Origin: Neopusillimonas aromaticivorans
GTDB taxonomy: Bacteria > Pseudomonadota > Gammaproteobacteria > Burkholderiales > Burkholderiaceae_B
NCBI RefSeq assembly: GCF_030344915.1
Contig: NZ_CP128233.1
Coordinates: 2,604,001-2,668,000 of the forward strand
Direction: 5' to 3'
Length of the DNA stretch: 64,000 bases
Under the pieces are notes generated by a model, which had not been told where the DNA came from, ran no database searches, and saw only the letters and a program-made list of their open reading frames with translations. The position numbers were made by a program, and so were the translations under genes. Shown here piece after piece: positions 31,352 through 41,938 of this stretch. Positions within the stretch are counted from its first letter, which is position 1; the number at the start of each line of letters is the position of its first letter.

Positions 31352-31634
31352 GAGGGCTCCGTGGGCGGACAGGGCGGTTGGCGGTTAGAACATGGCGCTG
31401 TCAGCATGTTTAATTGCATCAGGAACCTTACCAGACCTGTGTGCCAAACGTACAGGGCCTGTGTCATTGTCAGTCTCCCGGTCAGGCCTGTATCGTTGGC
31501 ACGACTATTGTTAATTCGTCGGCCCTGAACAATCCCCGTAACCCGCATAAACATTGAAGATTGGGGCAATTTCCGATACCCGGAACTCCCGGTTTGTTGT
31601 CCAATAGAGGCTATTTTCTGGGAGTTTTATTTCG

Positions 31635-33002
31635 ATGTTTGCCTGCCCTGCCACCGATGATTTTTTCCGTTCTCGCATTGATCAGATGATTGACCTTCGT
31701 CATCCGTTGGCGGTGTTGTCCTCGCGCATGCCATGGCAAGAACTTGAGGCACGGGTGGCCCATCTGTTTGTTCGTAAAGCCCACACGGGGGTCGCGATGC
31801 CGGACCTGGATTTGTTTGGCGAGAAGCCGCAGCGTCAGTCTTCGCGCAGCAACGCGGGTCGCCCACGTGTGCCGCTTCGGATCATGATTTCGCTGCTGTA
31901 TCTGAAGCATGCGTTCAACGAATCGGATGAGGGCGTGGTTGAGCGTTGGGGTGAAACCCCAACATGGCAGTTCTTTGCGGGTCAGGCGTATTTCGAACAC
32001 CACCGTCCCTGCGACGCCACCACGCTGGTCAAGTTTCGCAAGCTGTTGGGCGAAGAAGGGGTTGAAGAGTTGCTGGCACAGACCATCAACGTGGCCGTCG
32101 AACTCAAGCTGATCAAGCCCCAGGAGTTGAGCCGCGTGATTGTGGACAGCACCGTGCAGGAGAAGGCAATTGCACATCCCACGGACAGCCGCCTGTTAGA
32201 GACCGCGCGGATCAAACTGGTGGATGCCGCCAAAGCGGTGGGCATTTCGCTCAAGCAAACCTTTGCCAAAGAAGGTGCACAACTGAGCCGCCAGGCGGGC
32301 CGTTATGCCCATGCCCGCCAGTTCAAACGCATGCGCCGGGCCATTAAACGTCAACGAACCATTGTGGGTCGCTTGTCGCGTGAGATGGATCGCAAGGCCA
32401 ATGTGCTCGGTCAGGCGGTACGCGCCGCCCTGGATCAGGTCTTGAACAAGGCAAATCGTATCGCGGCCCAAAGCGCTCAGCGCAAGAGCGTCAAAGGCCA
32501 GCCCAAGCTGTACGCCTGGCACGCCCCGGAAGTCGACTGCATCAGCAAGGGTAAAGCGCGTCGGCCCTATGAGTTCGGTGTAAAGGTCGGGATTGCCAGC
32601 ACGTTCAAGGGCAATTTGATCGTAGGCGCACGGGCGTTTCATCGTAATCCGTACGATGGGCATACGCTCAATGAGCAGCTTGAACAGGCCACGATTCTGA
32701 TGCAAGACTGTGCGCCGGCACCCGACACGGTCTTTGTAGACCTGGGTTACCGGGGCGTGGATGCCGATAATCCGCAGATGCGCATTGTGCATCGGGGCAA
32801 ACCCAAAAGGCTGACGGCGTTGGAACGAAAGCAACTGAAACGCCGTCAGGCCATTGAACCGATCATCGGTCATTTGAAAGCGGATCACCGGATGGATCGC
32901 TGCCACCTTAAGGGTGAAGACGGCGACAAGTTGCATGCCGTGTTGTGTGCGGCGGGTTACAACATCAAATGGTTGTTGCGCATGATTGCCAAGAAGGGGT
33001 AG
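31635..33002 (+). CDS. IS5-family transposase
   Basis: 455 residues, complete. IDLRHPLAVL near the start, then LLYLKHAFNESDEGVVERW, TLVKFRKLLGEEGVEELL, VIVDSTVQEKAIAHPTDSRLL (first Asp), FVDLGYRG (second Asp) and RRQAIEPIIGHLKADHRM (Glu) give the DDE catalytic set of this IS5 group. Unlike the other IS elements here it carries no frameshift. I could not define its terminal repeats or target duplication with confidence. Confidence 0.9.
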   Translation: MFACPATDDFFRSRIDQMIDLRHPLAVLSSRMPWQELEARVAHLFVRKAHTGVAMPDLDLFGEKPQRQSSRSNAGRPRVPLRIMISLLYLKHAFNESDEGVVERWGETPTWQFFAGQAYFEHHRPCDATTLVKFRKLLGEEGVEELLAQTINVAVELKLIKPQELSRVIVDSTVQEKAIAHPTDSRLLETARIKLVDAAKAVGISLKQTFAKEGAQLSRQAGRYAHARQFKRMRRAIKRQRTIVGRLSREMDRKANVLGQAVRAALDQVLNKANRIAAQSAQRKSVKGQPKLYAWHAPEVDCISKGKARRPYEFGVKVGIASTFKGNLIVGARAFHRNPYDGHTLNEQLEQATILMQDCAPAPDTVFVDLGYRGVDADNPQMRIVHRGKPKRLTALERKQLKRRQAIEPIIGHLKADHRMDRCHLKGEDGDKLHAVLCAAGYNIKWLLRMIAKKG

Positions 33003-33085
33003 CCTTCTTGCATGCGTTTTTTGCGCCTGAAAAAAGGCAGCCTTCAGAACGCATTTTTGACGATATTGGCGTGGTTGGGGAATAC

Positions 33086-33160
33086 CGACCGCTCAAATCG
33101 CCAGAGCAGTGTCATGAAACGTGCGCTGGTGACGGCATGACGCGGCGTGTTGAGCGGTCG
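33086..33160. repeat. Long-range inverted repeat upstream of the acetyltransferase
   Basis: CGACCGCTCAA at 33086-33096 and its exact complement TTGAGCGGTCG at 33150-33160 enclose 53 bases, followed by TTTT. The RNA could fold as a large hairpin in the leader of the GNAT gene 57 bases on. It might also mark an end region of the IS5 element. Confidence 0.45.
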
Positions 33161-33217
33161 TTTTCGGCCAAAATGAATAAATCAGGTTGGACTAATTCGT
33201 TTCACGAGGCTGAATGC

Positions 33218-33733
33218 ATGAAAAATTTTCCTCCCTATTCGCGCCAGATCCAGCAGCGTCGCCGCACGGTGCTGTTCATGTTGTCACGTGCGCGGCCTGA
33301 CGAACGGGTGGTTCGCATTGGCTCTTGGGCGGCCTTCCGGGCGCAGGCCCAGCCCATACGGTTTCAGGTGTTTGTGCAAGAGCAACAGGTGCCGCCCAAA
33401 CTGGAACTGGACGAATTTGACGCGATATCGGCTCACGCGCTGGCGCTTGATCCGGCCGGCAAGCCGGTCGGTACCGGGCGTTTGCTACCTGATGGCCATA
33501 TTGGCCGGGTGGCGGTGTTGCCGCCATGGCGTAACGCCGGCATTGGCGCGCGCATTATGCGTGCCTTGCTGAACGAGGCAAGGCGGCAAGGGTTGTCAAC
33601 CGTTGAGCTTTCGGCCCAGTGCCATGCACGACGGTTTTATGAGAACCTGGGGTTCACGGCCGTGGGAAGTGTCTATATGGAAGCGGGGATTGAGCACATT
33701 GTCATGCGAATGGATGTGTCTGCCGCGACGTAG
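33218..33733 (+). CDS. GNAT-family N-acetyltransferase
   Basis: About 171 residues. QPIRFQVFVQEQQVPPKLELDEFD is the ElaA/YitF-like GNAT opening; GRVAVLPPWRNAGIGARIMRALL is motif A, which binds acetyl-CoA; ARRFYENLGFTAVGSVY is motif B. The acceptor is unknown. ATG 33218 has GAGG eight bases upstream; ATG 33278 would cut non-conserved residues only. Upstream is the IS5 element. Confidence 0.88.
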   Translation: MKNFPPYSRQIQQRRRTVLFMLSRARPDERVVRIGSWAAFRAQAQPIRFQVFVQEQQVPPKLELDEFDAISAHALALDPAGKPVGTGRLLPDGHIGRVAVLPPWRNAGIGARIMRALLNEARRQGLSTVELSAQCHARRFYENLGFTAVGSVYMEAGIEHIVMRMDVSAAT

Positions 33734-33760
33734 CCTGCACGTCGTCGCCGGCGTTACCGT

Positions 33761-34467
33761 TCATTCATCCCCCGCCCGGGCCAGCGCGTTTACTTCTTCT
33801 GTCGTTAAAAACCGTGATTCACCCGGTGCCAGGTCGTTATCCAGTGTCAGTGGCCCGATGCGTTCGCGGTGCAGTTGTTCAACATGGTTACCCAGGGCGG
33901 CAAACATGCGGCGCACCTGATGGTATTTGCCTTCCTGGATAGTCAATCGGGCCAGGGTGGGTGATACGCGCTCAACGGTGGCCGGCAGGGTGGGGCGGTC
34001 TTCGCCATCCAGCACAATGCCTTCGGCAAACCGGGCCTCTGCTTCTTCGCACAGCGGCGCGGCCAGGGTCGCCAAATACACCTTGTCGCAGCGGTGTTTG
34101 GGTGAAATGATGCGGTGTGTCCATTGGCCATCATCCGTAATCAGTATCAGCCCGGTGGTTTCAACATCCAGCCGCCCAACGGTATGCAGGCGGTCGCGTT
34201 TTTCAATGTCGATCAGGTTCATGACCGAGGGTGCTGGCTGTTTTTCAGGCTGCACTCATAACCGGCCGGCTTGTTCAGCATGATATAGCGCAGCCCGACC
34301 AGTTCAAGCGGCTCGCCGTCCCAGGCCACGACATCGCCGTCATTGACAATGAACGTGCCTTTTTCGACCACCTCGCCGTTTACGGTAATTTCACCCGCCG
34401 ATAAGACTTTGCGGGCCTGCGAACGCGAGAGGTCGGTGCTTTCAGCCAGGAATTTGTCAAGGCGCAT
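33761..34467 (-). CDS. rsuA: 16S rRNA pseudouridine synthase RsuA (frameshifted)
   Basis: About 235 residues after repair; isomerises U516 of 16S rRNA. The N-terminal S4 domain is MRLDKFLAES...SRSQARKVLSAGEITVNGEVV; the catalytic Asp is in HTVGRLDVETTGLILITDDG; GKYHQVRRMFAALGNHV is the conserved C-terminal motif. The frame is lost at GGG 34229-34231 (plus); one base gives SQHPSVMNLIDIEK. ATG 34467 matches the family start; the frame is open to ATG 34524. Confidence 0.9.
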
Positions 34468-35389
34468 AGTTGTTTTGGCTGTGGTCAGTTTTTGTTGCAT
34501 GATTCGAAATTCAGCATGGGTCATGCGAGAGCCCGCATTTTAGACGTAACGTGACACACTCATTCAATGAAGAACCGTTCGCGCAAATCATCCAGCCCCA
34601 ACTCTTCAATCAGTTGACTCAGGCGCTCGGCCGGTTTGCGACGCGGCTGATTGGTATAACTGGCGATGATCAGTTCATTTTTCATGGAATGTTCCCAGCC
34701 GACCAGCTCGGTCACGGTCACCTGGTAGCCGTGGGCCTGCAGTTGAAGACAGCGCAGCACATTGGTGACCTGACTGCCGAACTCACGGGTGTGCAGGGGT
34801 GGCGCCACAGTTCGGCCAGTGCTCCGGCGCCCAGCGATTCGGCCTTGTGCTTGCGAAGCACGCTGGCCACTTCAGCCTGACAACAGGGTACCAGCACAAT
34901 GTGCCGTGACTTCCGGTTCAGGGCAAACCGGATGGCGTCATCGGTAGCGGTGTTGCAGGCGTGCAGGGCGGTAACCACATCAATGCGTTCAGGCAACAGC
35001 GGCGACGTTATGGAGTCAGCCACTGATAAATTCAGGAACGACATGTGGTCGAAACCCGCACGTTGTGCCAGTTCGGTGGCACGCTGAACCAGATCTTCGC
35101 GGGTTTCAATGCTGTAAACATGTGAAGTGTCGTGCAGATGCTTGAAATAAAGATCGTACAGAATGAAGCCCAGGTAAGACTTGCCTGCACCATGATCGAC
35201 CAGATGAATGTCGGGGTGGTGCTGTTTGACATCATCAAGCAGCGGTTTGATGAAGTTGAACAGGTGATACACCTGCTTCAGTTTGCGTCGGCTGTCCTGG
35301 TTCATTTTGCCGTCGCGGGTCAGGAGGTAATCCTCCCGTTAAACCGCAGTGATCAAAGGTAGAATTTCCACTACAAGGGAATTCACACA

Positions 35390-35695
35390 ATGAAGCAATC
35401 GCGATTTACCGACAGCCAGATTATGGCGATCCTCAAGCAAGCTGAAGCGGGTACGCCCGTGCCGCAATTGTGTCGTGAGCATGGCATGAGCAGCGCTTCG
35501 TTTTATAAGTGGCGCGCCAAATACGGCGGCATGGACACCTCGATGATGGCTCGTCTGAAGGAGCTTGAGGCCGAAAACCGGCAGCTCAAGAAGATGTATG
35601 CCGAAGAGCGTTTGAAGGCTGAAATGGTGCAGGAGGCGCTGAGAAAAAGTGGTAGCGCCATCTCGACGCAAGGAGATGGCGCAAAACGCCGTTAA
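35390..35695 (+). CDS. IS3 OrfA (helix-turn-helix part of transposase), copy 1
   Basis: 101 residues as read. FTDSQIMAILKQAEAGTPVPQLCREHGMS is the HTH; KELEAENRQLKKMYAEERLKAEMVQEAL is the leucine-zipper. In this IS group OrfA normally ends KKW at an A6G slip site. Here the run is A5 (35644-35648), so the frame runs on for 15 extra residues. One more A would give ALRKKW-stop and put orfB in the -1 frame, as expected. Confidence 0.9.
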   Translation: MKQSRFTDSQIMAILKQAEAGTPVPQLCREHGMSSASFYKWRAKYGGMDTSMMARLKELEAENRQLKKMYAEERLKAEMVQEALRKSGSAISTQGDGAKRR

Positions 35696-36503
35696 GCACT
35701 TTAAATCCAGTATCCGCCTGGCCTGCCAGGCGTTTGGCATCAGCGAGAGCGCCTACCATTATCAGGCCAAACACAACGACGAAAACGAGGTCATTGCCGA
35801 CTGGCTGATACGGTTGACAACGGCCCAGCGCAACTGGGGCTTTGGCTTATGTTTCCTGTATTTGCGCAACATTAAAGGCTACCCATGGAACCACAAAAGG
35901 GTGTACCGCATCTATCGTGAACTGGAACTGAATTTACGCATTAAGCCCAAGAAGCGACTGGTGCGCGAGCGACCAGATCCGCTGGGCACAGCGACGGATA
36001 TCAATCAAGTCTGGTCCATTGATTTTATGCACGACCAACTAACCGATGGGCGTGGGATTCGGTTGCTGAACGTCGTTGATGACTTTAACCGCGAGGGCCT
36101 TGGAATCGAGGTGGATTTTTCCCTGCCGGCAGAGCGCGTAACACGGGCCCTGGATCAGATCATTGAGTGGCGCGGTAAACCCGCCTGTATACGTTGCGAC
36201 AACGGCCCTGAATACATCGGCAAAACCATGCTTCAATGGGCTGCCAGGCAACGTATTACGCTAATCCATACCCAACCCGGCAATCCGCAGCAAAACGCCT
36301 ACGTCGAGCGTTATAACCGCACGGTGCGTTATGATTGGCTGGCCCAAAACCTGTTTAGCAGTCTGGACGAAGTTCAACTCGGTGCCACCGCTTGGCTCTG
36401 GACTTACAACAATGAAAGGCCAAACATGGCACTGGGCGGCATTACCCCACGACAGAAATTAGCCAGTAAATATTTAAACAATTCTACTGCTGCTTACTGT
36501 TAA
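35649..36503 (+). CDS. IS3 OrfB (DDE transposase), copy 1
   Basis: 284 residues. RIYRELELNLRIKPKKR leads into the rve core: VWSIDFMHDQLTDGR (first Asp), CIRCDNGPEYIG (second Asp), NPQQNAYVERYNRTVRYD (Glu) and WLWTYNNERPNMALGG. Produced as an OrfAB fusion by -1 frameshifting in this family. The protein is identical to the copy at 59785-60639, so both are probably active or recently moved. Confidence 0.93.
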   Translation: MVAPSRRKEMAQNAVKHFKSSIRLACQAFGISESAYHYQAKHNDENEVIADWLIRLTTAQRNWGFGLCFLYLRNIKGYPWNHKRVYRIYRELELNLRIKPKKRLVRERPDPLGTATDINQVWSIDFMHDQLTDGRGIRLLNVVDDFNREGLGIEVDFSLPAERVTRALDQIIEWRGKPACIRCDNGPEYIGKTMLQWAARQRITLIHTQPGNPQQNAYVERYNRTVRYDWLAQNLFSSLDEVQLGATAWLWTYNNERPNMALGGITPRQKLASKYLNNSTAAYC

Positions 36504-36873
36504 AAATGGGGGATTACCAGGATATGCAGGGCTTTGAGCAGTTCAACCGACTGGTCGGGGCGAATTTCGTAGGACGTGGCCATGGGATAAGGGCGATTTT
36601 TGGTAACCCTGCATTTTAGCGGGTGTTGATACAGCCGGATTTTTTGCACCAATAGGGCTCATCTTCAGTGATCTGGATGTTTTCGGGGTTTGTCCCTAAA
36701 AACAGCCTCTTCGACCATTTTCGAAAATATTGTTACCCAATGGAAATATAATGGGTGCCTTATCTAGCCTTCTGGCCCGGAAGGGGCCGTGCAATCGGGC
36801 AGGCTTTTGCGGCTGCACCCTGATGACGTGGGTCGTTACGTGTACCTCTTTCAAACTTTAGTTGGAGCGTTTA

Positions 36874-38777
36874 ATGAAGTGGTTCAATAACCTTAAGGTT
36901 GGCAGCAAGCTGATCGGGGGCTTTCTGGTCGTTGCCTTTATTGGTGGTGTCATTGGTGTTCAGGGTATTCTCAAAACCAGCCAAATGAGTGATCTGGCCA
37001 CGGAAATGTACCAAACCGAAGCGATGGGTATTCGCCACGTTGCCGAGGTCAACATCGACATGCTGAACAGCAGTAATGCCCTGCGGGGCGCGATGATGGC
37101 GTTTGATGATGCCGAGCGTGATCGTGAGCTGTACAACGTTGACCGGTACCTTGCCGAAGTTTTTCCGAGCTGGATCTGGCTAAAACCAAGTTCTATTCCG
37201 AGCAAGGCCGTGCCATGGTCAGCCAGACTTACGATGCGCTGAAAGCCTATGAGGCGTCTGCGAAACGGGTGGGTCAAGAGTTGAAATCCGGTGACCTTAT
37301 TGCACACCGTAATGCCACCGAGATCATGAACGAAGAGTTGCGGCCATTGACGGCGCGCGCGACCGAACTCATTTCCGAGGTGCTTGACCGTAAAACGGCC
37401 AATGCAGCGATGATTAGTGCGGAAAGTGACGCAGTCTTCAAACAAGCTCGTTTACTGCTTATTTTGCTGACTGTCGGCGGTGTGCTGGTCGGCATCATCA
37501 TCGGTGTCTTGCTGACGCGCAGCCTGACAGCCGCCCTGGGCGGTGAGCCGGGCGATGCCGCGAAAGCCGCCGGTGCGATTGCCGCTGGTGATCTCAGCGC
37601 CAATATCGACGCCTCTCGTGCCAAGCCTGGCAGCATCATCTATGCCATGAAGCAAATGCAATCGTCGTTGCGTGAGGTGGTCGGTTCGGTACGTAACGCG
37701 ACAGAAAGCATTTCGACCGGTGCTCACCAGATCGCGGTGGGCAATACCGATTTGTCGCAGCGTACGGAAGAGCAGGCGGCCAGCCTGCAGGAAACGGCGG
37801 CTTCCATGGAGCAGTTGTCCAGCACCGTCAAGTCCAACTCCGACAGTGCCAAGCGCGTTACCCAGATGGCCATGTCGGCCAGCAGCGTTGCCGGTCGCGG
37901 TGGCGAAGTGGTGGGTCAGGTCGTTGACATGATGAACGACATCAACCAGTCGTCACGCAAGATTTCCGACATTATCGGGGTGATCGACGGTATTGCCTTC
38001 CAGACCAATATTCTGGCCCTGAATGCGGCGGTTGAAGCCGCCCGAGCCGGTGAGCAAGGCCGTGGTTTTGCGGTTGTCGCTGGCGAGGTGCGTAGCCTGG
38101 CCCAGCGCAGCGCCGATGCGGCAAAAGAAATCAAAGTGCTGATCAGTGAAAGCGTGTCGCGGGTCGATGCCGGTAGTCAATTGGTCAGCGATGCAGGTAC
38201 CACCATGGCTGACATCGTCACGCAGGTCAACAGCGTTACCGACCTGATCAAAGAAATTGATCGTGCTACTGACGAACAAGCCGCTGGTTTGTCGCAGGTC
38301 AATGTGGCCGTCAGCCAGCTTGACGAGGTTACCCAGCAAAATGCCGCTCTGGTTGAAGAGTCTGCGGCGGCGGCGGCCAGCTTGAACGACCAGGTTCAAG
38401 AGCTGGTTCGGGCAATTTCGGTTTTCAAGGTGGATGATCACATGACCATCGACGGCGTGGCCACGCTGCGCCCCGATGTTCCCGCACGGGCGGCCTTGCC
38501 CAAGCGTAAAGCCCCTGCGGTAGCCGCACCGGCTTCTGCACCGCGTGTGGCAGCACCGACGACTGCGTCAAAGAACTCGTCAGAAAGTGCCTCGGCATCG
38601 TCTGCGCAGGCAGGCTCAAAGGCATCGGGTCATGCCGCACCGCGGGCCTCCAGAACAGAACCCGCACTGAAGCGTCCTGCGTTGTCGTCGGCACCCTCGT
38701 CAGGCCTGAAGTCAGGTGCCAAACCCGCGCCTAAGCGGCCTGTGGAAGACAAAGAAGATGACTGGGAAACCTTCTGA
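36874..38777 (+). CDS. Methyl-accepting chemotaxis protein (frameshifted)
   Basis: About 635 residues after repair. Membrane segments at ~14-33 and ~190-212 flank a periplasmic four-helix sensor (MLNSSNALRGAMMAFDDAERD). A HAMP region and a full signalling domain follow, with the hairpin tip IDGIAFQTNILALNAAVEAARAGEQGRGFAVVAGEVR. The tail is Ala/Pro-rich and ends EDDWETF, a CheR/CheB-binding pentapeptide (x-W-E-T-F). The frame is lost at T5 37160-37164; one T gives LAEVFSELDLAKTKF. Start ATG 36874 with GGAG upstream. The ligand is unknown. Confidence 0.92.
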
Positions 38778-38796
38778 TCGCGTGAGTGTGCATGCA

Positions 38797-38837
38797 TAAA
38801 AAGCCGGGTTCTGTGCCAAGCAGAACCCGGTTTTTTT
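38797..38837. terminator. Bidirectional rho-independent terminator
   Basis: Stem CCGGGTTCTG / CAGAACCCGG with a 7-base loop, T7 on the right and A5 on the left. It serves the chemoreceptor gene from the left and the molybdenum hydroxylase gene from the right. Confidence 0.92.
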
Positions 38838-38850
38838 GACTTGCTGGTCG

Positions 38851-41144
38851 TCAGGCCTTGCTTGATCGCCGTACCGGCAGGCTTCGTACCCGCTCCCCTG
38901 TAGCCGCGAAAATTGCGTTGCACAGAGCCGGGGCAATCGGCGGAACCGGTGGTTCTCCCACTCCGCCGGGTGGCACATCAATGGCATTATTCACCAGGTG
39001 GGTACGAATAACCGGCGGTGCGGCACCATGACGCAGCACTTCGTAATCATGGAAATTGCCTTGCTTGACCCGGCCGTTTTCAAAGGTGATTTCGCTGTTC
39101 AGTGCCAGCGCCAGCCCCATGATGGCGCCGCCCTCAAGCTGGGCGCGGATGCGTTCCGGGTTGATTTGCGGGCCGCAATCAATGGCTGTATCGACCGCCA
39201 GCACATGCACGTCACCCTTGTCATTGACATGAACTTCAATGACGGCGGCGGCATAGCTCATGAAGCTGTAGCAGAATGCCAACCCCAGGCCATGGCCATC
39301 GGGTAGTTGGCGGCCCCAGCCGGCACCCGTGGCCGCCGCTTCAATGACGTCGCGCAGACGCCCGGTGTCGTAAGGGTAGCGTTCGGGGGATTCAGTGTAG
39401 TTCCAGGTGTCGGCCAGGGTATCGGGGTTGATCTTGCGAGGTGGCCCGATCAGGTCAAGGGCAAACTGTTTCGGGTCTTTGCCCGCCTTGTGGGCCAGTT
39501 CGTCAATGAAGCACTGGGCGGCAAAGGCATGAGGAATGTTGGCTACCGAACGGAACCAGCCGATACGGGCATGTGCGGGGACTGCAGCCGTTTCGATGCG
39601 CACATTCGGAATCGGGTAGGGCATGTTGATGGCCGACATGGCCGACTCAAATAACTGCTGACCTTGCGCACCTTGACTGAACAGCGAGGCAATGGTGGGT
39701 GCTGCCGAACGGTGCAACCAGGACTGTACCGTGCCTTTTTCGTCCAGTACGGCTTCCAGGTGTTCGACCGAAACCGTATGCAGGTAGCCATGTCGAATGT
39801 CGTCTTCGCGTGACCACATCACCTTGACCGGGGTGCCGGTCGGCATGGCTTTTGCAATGATGGCTGCTTCGTCGACATAATCGGGCTTTGACTTGCGGCC
39901 AAACCCGCCACCCAGCAACAGCACATTCACCTTGACGTTTTCCGGCTTGAGGCCCAGGCGTTTGGCCACGATGTTTTGCGCCAGTGGCGGGTTCTGAACG
40001 GAGGTCCAGACTTCGGCGCCGCCCTCGGTAATGCGTACCGTGGCCGATGGGGTTTCCATCGGGGCGTGCGCCAGATGGGGATGTAGTATTCGGCGCTGAC
40101 GCGGTTTGCTTCCGGAGCCTTGGCAAAGATCTGCACGGCATCACCCTGGCTGCGCATGACCTTGCCCGCTTTGCGTGCAGCCGATTCCAGGGTCTGCCGA
40201 TAGGTGCCTGAGTCGTAGCCGGCGTTGGGGCCATCGTCCCATTCAAGCTCCAGTACCTCGCGCCCTTGCATGGCGGCCCATGTATTGCGACCGACCACGG
40301 CTATGCCGCCCAGCGGCTGAAAGGCCGGGGCACCCGTGAACGCGGGAATTTCAACAACCTTCAAGACGCCGGGAAGCTTCAAGGCGGCGTCGGTGTTGAA
40401 GTGTTTGAGCGTTCCACCCACGACGGGCGGGCGTGCCACGACGGCATACACCATGCCCGGCAAATGCGCGTCAATGCCATACAGGGCCCGGCCTTTACCG
40501 ATGTTGTCCAGATCAACCAGCCGGACGATGTCTTTACCGATGTAGCGGAACTGCCCGGGCGATTTCAGTGTCAGCGCGGCAGTATCGGGTACGGGTAGTT
40601 TCGCGGCATCGGCGGCCAGCTCACCAAAGGGCAGGGTGCGGCCGGACGGGATATGGCGCACCGCATGCAATTCGGCAGTTACCTCAGCGACAGGGACCGA
40701 CCAGCGCGCGGCCGCAGCGGTTTCCAGCATATGGCGCGCGGCTGCGCCGACGCGCCGCATGGGGGCCAGGAAGTGACGCATGCTGCGCGAGCCGTCCACG
40801 TTCTGGTTACCGTATCGGGCTTCGTTGGCATCGGACTGGATCACTTTCACGCGCTGCCAGTCGGCTTCCATTTCGTCGGCCACGACCATGGGCAGGCTGG
40901 TGCGCACGCCGGTGCCCATTTCGGCGCGGTGGGCGATGATGGTGACCATACCGCTGGTGTCGATTGAAACAAAAGCCAACGGGTCATCCACTGTCCCGCC
41001 CGACATGCTGTCGGCGCCGAATTTTTGATCGGCCGGGTTAGCGCGGGCGTGGCGAATCAGGCCGTTGGCCCCGACGGCCAGCGTCAGCGTGGCGATGCCG
41101 GCTTGCAGGAAACGGCGTCGCGACAGTTTTTCAATGGTTGTCAT
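38851..41144 (-). CDS. Molybdopterin subunit of an isoquinoline-oxidoreductase/aldehyde-dehydrogenase-type enzyme (frameshifted)
   Basis: About 765 residues after repair. A Tat signal (SRRRFLQAGIATLTLAVGANG) sends it to the periplasm folded with cofactor. GGGFGRKSKPDYVDEAA, VKVMWSREDDIRHGYLH and the terminal GVGEPPVPPIAPALCNAIFAATG are the IorB-type molybdenum-binding blocks of the xanthine oxidase family. The frame is lost at GGGG 40077-40080 (plus); one base gives YYIPHLAHAPMETPSA. Encoded three bases after its iron-sulfur partner. The substrate is probably an aldehyde or N-heterocycle. Confidence 0.9.
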
Positions 41145-41146
41145 AA

Positions 41147-41614
41147 TTACGCCCCTTTGGCCAGTGTGTCAGCAGCTTGCCGGATGGCCTTGTGAATGCG
41201 CGGATAGGTGCCGCAACGGCAGATGTTGGCATTCATGGCTGAACGGATCTCGTCGTCGGACGGAGCAGGGGTCGTTTTCAGCAGGCTGACGGCTGACATG
41301 ATCTGGCCGGCCTGGCAATAACCGCATTGGGCGACGTTGTTTTCCACCCAGGCCTGTTGCACGATAGTACCGACCGGGTCGGTTTCCAGCCTTTCAATCG
41401 TGGCTACGTTGCGGCCTGCGGCATAGGCCATCGGCGTAACGCACGTACGTACCGGCTGGCCATCGACAAACGCCGTACAGGCACCGCAAAGGGCCAGACC
41501 ACAGCCGTACTTGGTGCCGGTCAGGCCCAGTTCGTCACGCAAGACCCATAGAAGCGGGGTGTCATCAGGGACATCGATGTCTTTGGTTTGTCCGTTGATC
41601 TGCAGTTGTGTCAT
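41147..41614 (-). CDS. (2Fe-2S) subunit of the molybdenum hydroxylase
   Basis: 155 residues, the standard small subunit. The plant-type cluster is in GTKYGCGLALCGACTAFVDG and the second cluster in QCGYCQAGQIM plus ANICRCGTYPRIHKAI. It passes electrons from the molybdenum subunit encoded immediately downstream; no FAD subunit is nearby, so a cytochrome acceptor is likely, as in IorAB-type enzymes. Confidence 0.94.
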   Translation of the reverse strand: MTQLQINGQTKDIDVPDDTPLLWVLRDELGLTGTKYGCGLALCGACTAFVDGQPVRTCVTPMAYAAGRNVATIERLETDPVGTIVQQAWVENNVAQCGYCQAGQIMSAVSLLKTTPAPSDDEIRSAMNANICRCGTYPRIHKAIRQAADTLAKGA

Positions 41615-41938
41615 GGGAAAGTCCTGTTCTGGATGGCAAAGCCGTTCAAAAACATACTACGGCTTGAAAAATAATGCTGTTTATTCTGCTGCAAAAACAA
41701 ATGACGTGTAGGGGTCCATTTGGCGGACCATTACATTTGGTGACGATTGGTCGGGGCAGCGTCACGAATGGTTATAAAAAATAATGGTTAAAAAGTCGCG
41801 GTGAATGAATCTTATGACAGCAGATGAGCATCCCGGTTCCCGTGGCAGTATCCTTGTGGGTTATTCACGTTGTTGTGGTCTTGTCTGTCGTTGTGATCGC
41901 ACCTGTTTTTGTGGCCTTGCCCGTTTCCGGAGTTTCCC

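Larger units (their letters stand above)
35322..36522 (+). mobile_element. IS3-family element (IS407 group), copy 1, with 4-base target duplication
   Basis: The element is 35326-36518, 1193 bp. Ends begin GGTAATCCTCCCGTTA on the left and GGTAATCCCCCATTTT on the right complement. It is flanked by AGGA (35322-35325 and 36519-36522). The same element of exactly the same length lies at 59770-60962 in the opposite orientation. Four-base duplications fit the IS407 group. Contains orfA and orfB. Confidence 0.93.
34560..36583 (-). pseudogene. SAM methyltransferase gene interrupted by an IS3 element
   Basis: Begins at ATG 36583 (MATSYEIRPDQSVELLKALHIL), is cut by the IS at 35326-36518, and resumes as TRDGKMNQDSRRKLKQ... 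to 34560. The glycine motif VDHGAGKSYLGFILY, the ERIDVVTALHACNTATD stretch and VLVPCCQAEVAS identify a class I SAM-dependent methyltransferase of unknown substrate. Removing the IS and one AGGA copy restores the frame exactly. A separate one-base loss at GGGG 34796-34799 is probably a sequence error. Confidence 0.85.
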
